This document shows, piece by piece, positions 57,919 through 64,000 of a stretch of 64,000 bases of DNA (positions are counted from its first letter, which is position 1; each line of letters opens with the position of its first letter). The notes under the pieces were generated by a model. The model saw nothing but the letters and a program-made list of their open reading frames with translations, was not told the DNA's origin and did no database searches. Made by a program: the position numbers and the translations under genes. The DNA is taken from contig NC_135775.1 in assembly GCF_028453695.1 (NCBI RefSeq), positions 16,960,545-17,024,544 on the forward strand, written 5' to 3'. The DNA is from Augochlora pura (lineage: Eukaryota; Arthropoda; Insecta; Hymenoptera; Halictidae).

Positions 57919-58840
57919 TGGACGGGGAGGGTCAAACGGTGCGAGAGCGAGACGGCGAGTGACGGATAGATAGAACAGGGGGCAGGAAGGGTGAACGGGG
58001 GAGAGAAAGGAGGACTCGGGATACTCGGGAATAGAGAAACGAAGAGTCGGCGGTGGGAGGGGTGTGGAGGAGAAGGGGAGGAGGAAGGACGAACAGAGGA
58101 AAGATGAGGCGAACGTGAGTCTCGGCGTGGGAATAAGCGGCAGGTGCGCGACGGCGCTACCGGGACCGAGGAGTCACTTGTGGGGGCAAAGTCCCCCGGT
58201 TGGGCCCCCTCCGTGCCACGGAAAGCCGCGGCACCGGCACCGGGACACGCCGGGGCCCCACCTCGGGGCCCCCACCTCGCGCCCCTTCCGAAAATAATCA
58301 AAAAGTATTGCACGTGTAAAATTGATCGTATGCTCCGGGAGCGCGGTCGCAGACGACTTCGAGTCATTCCCTCCGAAATCGAATTTCTTCTTGTTGTACT
58401 GTTACTTTTTATCATTTACGCGCGTGTAGCATGCGTACGTGTGCGGAGCGCGCGCTCGCGCGGGTTCCTTCTTCCTCTCCCCTGCGGGCCCGGCAGAGGA
58501 CCCCGCGGGCCCCAAGTGGAGGATGGGGAGGGGGGTGGGGAGGCACAGGAGGGCCCCGGCGCACACGTGCAGAAGCGGCCGGCGGGAACCGAGCACGGTT
58601 GAACGTTGATTGTCTGGACAAGTGAGACTACTTATCGTCCGTGACACTCGGCTGAGCGCAGTGATATCATCCTGGGAACTGCGCCTCGGACGCTTGTTTT
58701 AAGGACACCGGCTTTCGGTGGAATCGCGAAATGTTCAGGCCTCGCCTCTGTGCCGACGAACAACGTTGCGTTTCGACACTTTTGCAGCGTGTCTATCGCG
58801 GCGCGTTGATTATCAAACTACCGCAGTGATTCAATTATCC
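57416..58840. other. Strongly GC-rich block; possible promoter or 5' exon region
   Basis: The most GC-rich stretch of the window, with a long (GA) tract at 57,868-57,910. Frames of up to 280 codons (57,573-58,415 minus) cross the GA tract and have Ser/Pro/Leu bias; a 152-codon plus frame (58,144-58,602) includes a hydrophobic stretch EFLLVVLLLFIIYARVA. GGACAAGTGAGAC at 58,615-58,627 contains a reasonable splice donor. A 5' untranslated exon of a gene lying to the right is a fair guess but nothing confirms it. Confidence 0.35.
57868..57910 (+). repeat. (GA)n microsatellite
   Basis: About 21 GA units. GA tracts in insects can bind GAGA-type factors near promoters; here only the sequence is seen. 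Confidence 0.92.
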
Positions 58841-58996
58841 GGAATCATAGTTAATTTCTTTTAATTAGTCTCGAAATGATTGACACGGTAGTTAGTGATA
58901 CGATAAGTTGAAAACTTCGTAATTTGCGATAATATAACCCTTACAGGATCGAAAATACGAAGCGCAAATCTGACGTCGCGTCGCTATTTGAAAATA

Positions 58997-59186
58997 CAGT
59001 AGAGACTCTCTTATCCGAGGGTTTATTTTTGTAATATTTCGATAGCATACATTCTATTATCAAAAAATTGCATTCCAGTTCTCTGCTATGCGATAATGTA
59101 TCTAAATAATACAATGATTAGATAATGAAACGTTTGAATACGAAAATATTGTAAAAATAGATGTTAGGATAAGGGAGTCTCTACTG
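58997..59186. mobile_element. 190-bp TA-flanked MITE, family F (Tc1/mariner/pogo-like)
   Basis: TA on both sides (58,995-58,996 and 59,187-59,188). Left CAGTAGAGACTCTCTTATCC and reverse-complemented right CAGTAGAGACTCCCTTATCC differ at one of 20 bases, and the arms keep pairing for about 70 bp (TTTGTAATATTTCGATAGCA with TTTTACAATATTTTCGTATT). The TA target and CAG start fit the Tc1/mariner/pogo group. Non-autonomous; relatives at 28,137-28,295 and 50,966. Confidence 0.85.
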
Positions 59187-59188
59187 TA

Positions 59189-59608
59189 TTTGTATATTTA
59201 CCGGTATTTATCGGTAATCGTTTCGGTTTCCTTATTTCGTTTTGTAATTTTCAATGCATCTTTAACGAAACATTTTATTGCAATTTTCTTTTTAACAGAA
59301 AGTTTTTCATATGCCTGCAAACGTGTAAATAGATATTGGAACATTGCAATTGTTCTTAGCCTTCTAACTCACGCCGTATTTCACGAAGAAAACAAAACTT
59401 TGTTTACTTTTTATTAAGTTTTCGAAATTATAATTATACCATCTTTGGTTAAAAGTATCTCTATTTGGTAAAAATTAGAATTAAATTTATTCAGAACTAA
59501 AAGTACAAGAATCGATTATTTTTTGTAATATACAAATGACAAATTTCGTCATGCTGACGAATATGTATTAAATCTTCATAACTTTATACATATATCGACT
59601 ACTAATTT
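59189..59608. other. AT-rich non-coding DNA, no gene seen
   Basis: A 75-codon plus frame (59,190-59,417) is Phe/Val-rich and begins just beyond the MITE, without motif. Confidence 0.6.
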
Positions 59609-59795
59609 TCGCTATAAACACGTACATTTCGCAGATTAATCATTGTATTCATGACAAAATTTATGATAAAATTTTCGCTGCAAATATATAAATTTCGCAG
59701 ATTAATCATTGCATTTATGACAAAATTTATGATAAAATTTTAGCTACAACCCCGTAAATTTCGCAGATTAATCACCGCATTTATAACATCGATCG
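59609..59795 (+). repeat. 66-bp tandem repeat, about three units
   Basis: GCAGATTAATCATTGTATTC, GCAGATTAATCATTGCATTT and GCAGATTAATCACCGCATTT start at 59,631, 59,697 and 59,763, exactly 66 bp apart. The shared part ATGACAAAATTTATGATAAA separates them. No frame spans the units. Confidence 0.9.
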
Positions 59796-62700
59796 ACCTC
59801 TTACAAATAATTTGACCTTTCACCTTTCCTAATCAGACACTCGCACCAACTTCTACTATCACAAAACCCGCGTATTCCACTCAAATCCTGGCATTCACAA
59901 AATTCTCCAAATTTTCCGAATGTATCGTCTCGATCACTCGCCGTCTCCTCCATGTTATTCGCGTGTACCCGACGCAAGCACGTGTAATAATTTATGCATA
60001 GCATTCGGTATGTCTTTATTGGTCGCGTAAACGCGGCGGTGGCACGCAACGTGCGCGCCGCGAGCAGTGTTTTTAGTCAAAATATTACAAGGTGCATGTC
60101 GCGTAATTTCGCGTTCGTATATTCGCTCGTGAATGGGGGAATACTTTCAGCGGCGCGTAAGAAAAATGTCGGGTCCGCACGGAGCCTGTAACGGTATCTC
60201 CCTTTATCCGTCTCCCCGGATAACAAATGTATATTATCATATTGAATGATACTGATTCGATGCCACGGTAGAAGAAGAATGGAAAACGGTGCTTTCGGCG
60301 GTACAGGAAGACTTCGATTAACTGCCTTCATCCTTCTGTTGTGCTCAACTGATTGCTACATTTATCGCGGCTTTGCACGATTGCATCGCAAGAAGTGAAA
60401 CACTTGCACGCTTTGAGACCGGCACACGGCGTGGCGCTGGTCTCCATTGACAAATGACGATGAAAAAGATCGATAGATAATACTGTAAACGATCGTAAGC
60501 ATGCGCGGATATATTTTTTGTCAAAAGGCTCCACCCATCGAGAGTTGATCGCGTTCCGTAATGCTATTTCAATGCATAAAAAGTTATATGGGGTATGTTC
60601 CACTTATAAAATTGAATACATTTTAATCATAAGAACGAATTTATGGTTGAGCAGTATAATTTTTATGGGAAATAACAATTTTGTGCGTTGATTGCAAGAA
60701 AAAAAAATAGATAAAAATAATTTTAATGAATTATATAACCAAAGTAGAATCTTAATTTTTATAACAATTACTCTTTATTTTAAATATTAATGTTTTGTAA
60801 TAATTATATAATAAAGAAAGTGTTTCATATTAAAGCAACACATTTTATATTCGCATATGTGATTACTATTATAATGTGTCCTATTCTAAATTGTACATAC
60901 ATTTAAAACAAGTTTTCAGCTATCTCTTTCTTGATCCAGTTTCATTTATATATTGTCATTAGTTTATATAATTTCAGTATAGGCGGTGAACGTACAAAAC
61001 GACGCATGCTTCGGAAGAAGATTATAGGAGAAAAAAGAAACGGAAATTCGGATTGAAAAGTTTTTTGCTCGAGCAACTGTACAGGAAAATATTTATGCTA
61101 CGCGCTGAAACAACTTCTTCGACACAACCTGTTCAAGAGCGCCAGAGCAAATATTTTATTTTGCAGATCATTTTTGCTTGCTTACAAAACCAACGCATCG
61201 TCCCTCCCCCTCCGCTTTGTTAACTTTATTTTGGCAATCAGAACGGTAGGCCAAATACAGGACACGGACGCGTCACTTTCTTTTTACAACAACGAACGTA
61301 CGATTCGTTCGAATGTATGCTCGCCCGTTTCGTTTCGTGCGAAAGAATTTTTAAAATAATAAGCTCGCGAAAAAATTGCAAAACGTAGATCCGGAATGCG
61401 CAAACAAACACCGTTACGGTTTGTTCTTAATTATCATTGGTGGGCCGCAGATTTTATGCTTCTATTATAAATATAAATAGGTCAAATACGAATGCTAAAA
61501 TAATTTGACGATATCGTTACATTATTTTCAATTTATTAGAATTATTAAGAATGGAAACATTTTTAACTCGCATTTCTTGCAGTTAAGTTAGATAATTTGC
61601 AGTTTGCGTGAAGAAAATACAAAAGTCTTGTCAAAAGTAGAATATCGACTATCAATTTTTCTTCCAAAAGAATTGTATACTGTAAAGAAAATTGAATGCG
61701 TTATTAGTTTAATTATTGCAATTTGTATTTATGTGTATTGTAGTTTAGCATTCATTGAATTACGAATAGCTACAAAGCGACAGCAATATATAATTGAAAC
61801 ATTAACAGAACACATACTTAAAAGAGTTTAATGTATTCGCAGCGAACAATAACACAAAACATAATATAAATGAAAGAACCTAACATAAAAAATAAAAAAA
61901 ACTAATATAACAAAAATTCATACAGAATGTAAATTATGAGCTTTTATTATTGACCATTGATTCGTGTGCAGTAGTCATTTTAATAAATTGCACACATTGG
62001 GAAGATATTCTTGGCTCTTCTATTGTCTTCACGGTTTTGTATTTAACGTAGTTGTTCTTAACAAAAATGCATAAAATCCGCAGTCTAATAATAACCGTAC
62101 AGTGTGTGGAGAACGTACAGAAAACTTACGATTTCATAATGGGAACACGTTTTAAAAAAAGGCAGTGGAGATCATTATGCAAGCATTAAATTCTCTTCAA
62201 TGGCGACGCGTAAGAGAGCTCTCCATCTTTGAATCCTTTATGGCGATCTGTGATTTTCCAGATCTAACTAACATGCGTCATCACTAATGAATCAAATAAC
62301 TTTTTAATCATTAACCCGGTATCAGTGTTGTGTAACATGGCTTAACCCAGTCCATTTTTTAATTTTAACCTGCTTTAATGACAATATGTAACGTACGAAA
62401 TGACAATAACAACAACAACAATAATGATAATAATAATGAAGAAAATGCAATGATAAAAGCAATGAAGGAAGGGGCAATGTTAATAATTTGAAGAAAAAGT
62501 AACCAAATTACTTGATTACTTTTACCATAAATTCAAAAATCATAGTCTTGTCGTAATAATTCATTAATGTTAATTTTAAATAGAGAAGCAATGCTGAAAA
62601 ATATATATAATTAGTAATGAACCCTTAGTTGATACTTGCATAAATGAAATATGATTAGGAGATACTAGATTTAAAAAGGGTTCAAACTGTAATCACTAAG

Positions 62701-64000
62701 TTGACTTTTAGCTTCTCATTTTCAGTTTTGTTTACTAAATTATTATGATTTTTTGACAGTGAATGTGTTAACTGTCCCAGAAACAACTTTAATTAAATTT
62801 TAAATAATAATATCACAACGAGGAGAAGTCTGGATAACCCAAATTTTTATGAATGTTCAATAGTTAATTTTTGTAATAAAAAGACTGCCCAATTTGATGC
62901 AGAATAAAAATTATCCGCATTAATTGTAAAGTACAAAAACTACAATTGATTTACAGTTACAATTGAAATTACAAATATTTCTCTTAATAATTTTAATAAG
63001 TTGAAGATAGTACCTTTATTAAATTCTTTAAATGTTTCTACTGTTTCATATTGTCTCTATTAACTTTTGTTATAAATGCATAAAACACTCAGTCTAATTA
63101 TATGTATTATATCGCTATTAAGTTTAAGAAATTTTCGAGAATTTTCGATCGGATCAAGAGTTGTTTCACCATTTGTTGTTAAATAAATCCTTTGACGAAG
63201 AATCGAGGGCACTGCGGTCAACGACCTTCGCCTGTGGTAAACACCCTATAGCGAATTACAGGCACGTCAGTTTTTACGTTGACAGTGTCGAATTGTGCGG
63301 TTTCTCGAAGGTGGGAAATAATCTGTCTGCGTCTGAATCGCGGGCACTGTTGAATGCAATACTACTGGACACGTTGCACAAGACTATCGAAATCTCAAGC
63401 ACGCAATGCCATTCGATAAAATGGCTTATAAACTTATTTAAAACAACTGCTGGCTTTGTGTTTCACAATTCCTTATAGACAAATATTTTACGGAAAATTG
63501 TTTTTACCGAATTTATCGTAAAAAATCATATCATAATTAATATCATCATAAAAAAATATTGAATACCGCAAAAAAGACTGAACACAGAGTTGGACAAAAT
63601 TTTAATCGCGTAACGGATTAAATATAGACACTCAACGAATCAAATTTTATTCAACGCTATCGAATGAATACTTGATAAAACGTTATCTAGATTAAAATTT
63701 ATTCGAATAAAATTGCATTCGACACTATTAAATAAAAATTTATCTAGCGAAACATTTATCCAAATGAAATTGTATTCGATAAGAATTTATTCGTACAGAA
63801 ATTCGTACGGAAAATAATTGATTTGAATAAAAATGGTAGAATATAAATTGTTTTATCATAGTTTACCGACTTATTTCTTTCATATTATTTTATTTTATTA
63901 TAACTCCAATGAAAAATTAAGGAAAATCGCAGCCAAGTTACGATTTTTGGCACTCTCGACCAAAATCTGTGAAAAGTCAGCAGTTTCCTTTATTCCTTAC
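59796..64000. other. Mostly AT-rich non-coding DNA, no gene seen
   Basis: CpG-richer at about 59,930-60,200 with frames of 65-84 codons, none recognisable. The dispersed GCATAAAATCCGCAG motif occurs at 62,068 and 63,077 and in reverse near 61,444. A TTAACCCGG end-like sequence lies at 62,312. A 105-codon plus frame (63,161-63,478) starts from TTG and shows no domain; no splice evidence. AAC/AAT simple repeats lie at about 62,405-62,440. Confidence 0.6.

Noticed and set aside
57573..58415. 280-codon minus-strand frame
   Set aside because: Its middle is the translation of the GA microsatellite (alternating Ser-Leu), and the rest is proline-rich GC DNA without motif.
58144..58602. 152-codon plus frame with a hydrophobic stretch EFLLVVLLLFIIYARVA
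   Set aside because: The hydrophobic piece is a local AT-rich patch; the flanks are Pro/Gly/Arg-biased GC DNA and there is no other coding support.

Overview
This window looks like non-coding DNA from an insect nuclear genome, most likely a hymenopteran such as a bee. The assignment is inference. It rests on three things: a very AT-rich background broken by sharp CpG-rich blocks, the fossil mariner and piggyBac-like short elements, and the absence of any long conserved reading frame. I find no bacterial operons, rRNA, tRNA, CRISPR array or complete protein-coding gene. Most open frames in the window are chance openings in GC-rich or simple-sequence DNA. The stretch is best read as intergenic or deep intronic sequence.

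Layout. 1-10.6 kb: AT-rich DNA with a 16-bp minisatellite (3.34-3.53 kb), two TTAA-bounded short inverted-repeat elements (2.04-2.29 and 5.31-5.55 kb) and GC-richer blocks at 5.8-6.6 and 8.4-9.5 kb. 10,629-10,728: an assembly gap of exactly 100 N. 10.7-18.1 kb: purine-rich block, a TTAA element with an internal duplication (12.47-12.83 kb), a small TTAA element (13.84-13.96 kb), a decayed mariner transposase (15.64-16.57 kb) abutted by a 180-bp piggyBac-like MITE, then a GC-rich block with a 19-G run. 18-31 kb: five GC islands or blocks carrying six copies of the palindrome CGTCGCGACG, a diverged 420-bp direct duplication, and the only two places with plausible coding signal (a 97-nt exon at 26,851 and ATG-initiated frames at 30,563-31,133). 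24-34.3 kb: four diverged copies of a foldback repeat with a conserved core of about 41 bp. 31-42 kb: many TTAA element ends and intact TTAA MITEs. 42-56 kb: a 290-bp foldback element, a 29-bp minisatellite, GC blocks and a 22-C run. 56.4-57.4 kb: a satellite-like array containing an 85-bp TTAA element whose empty site survives in a sister repeat unit. 57.4-58.8 kb: a strongly GC-rich block with a long GA tract. 59-64 kb: a TA-flanked MITE, a 66-bp tandem repeat and AT-rich DNA.

How the parts relate. The main theme is mobile-element debris. At least ten elements with paired TTAA-starting inverted termini and several single ends are present, but no piggyBac transposase, so they must have been mobilised in trans if they are piggyBac relatives. 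Nested insertions give a partial chronology. The coding candidates share the + strand and lie near the palindrome cluster; if any real gene reaches into this window, 26.8-31.2 kb is where to look. All coordinates were read by eye and element ends may be off by a few bases.
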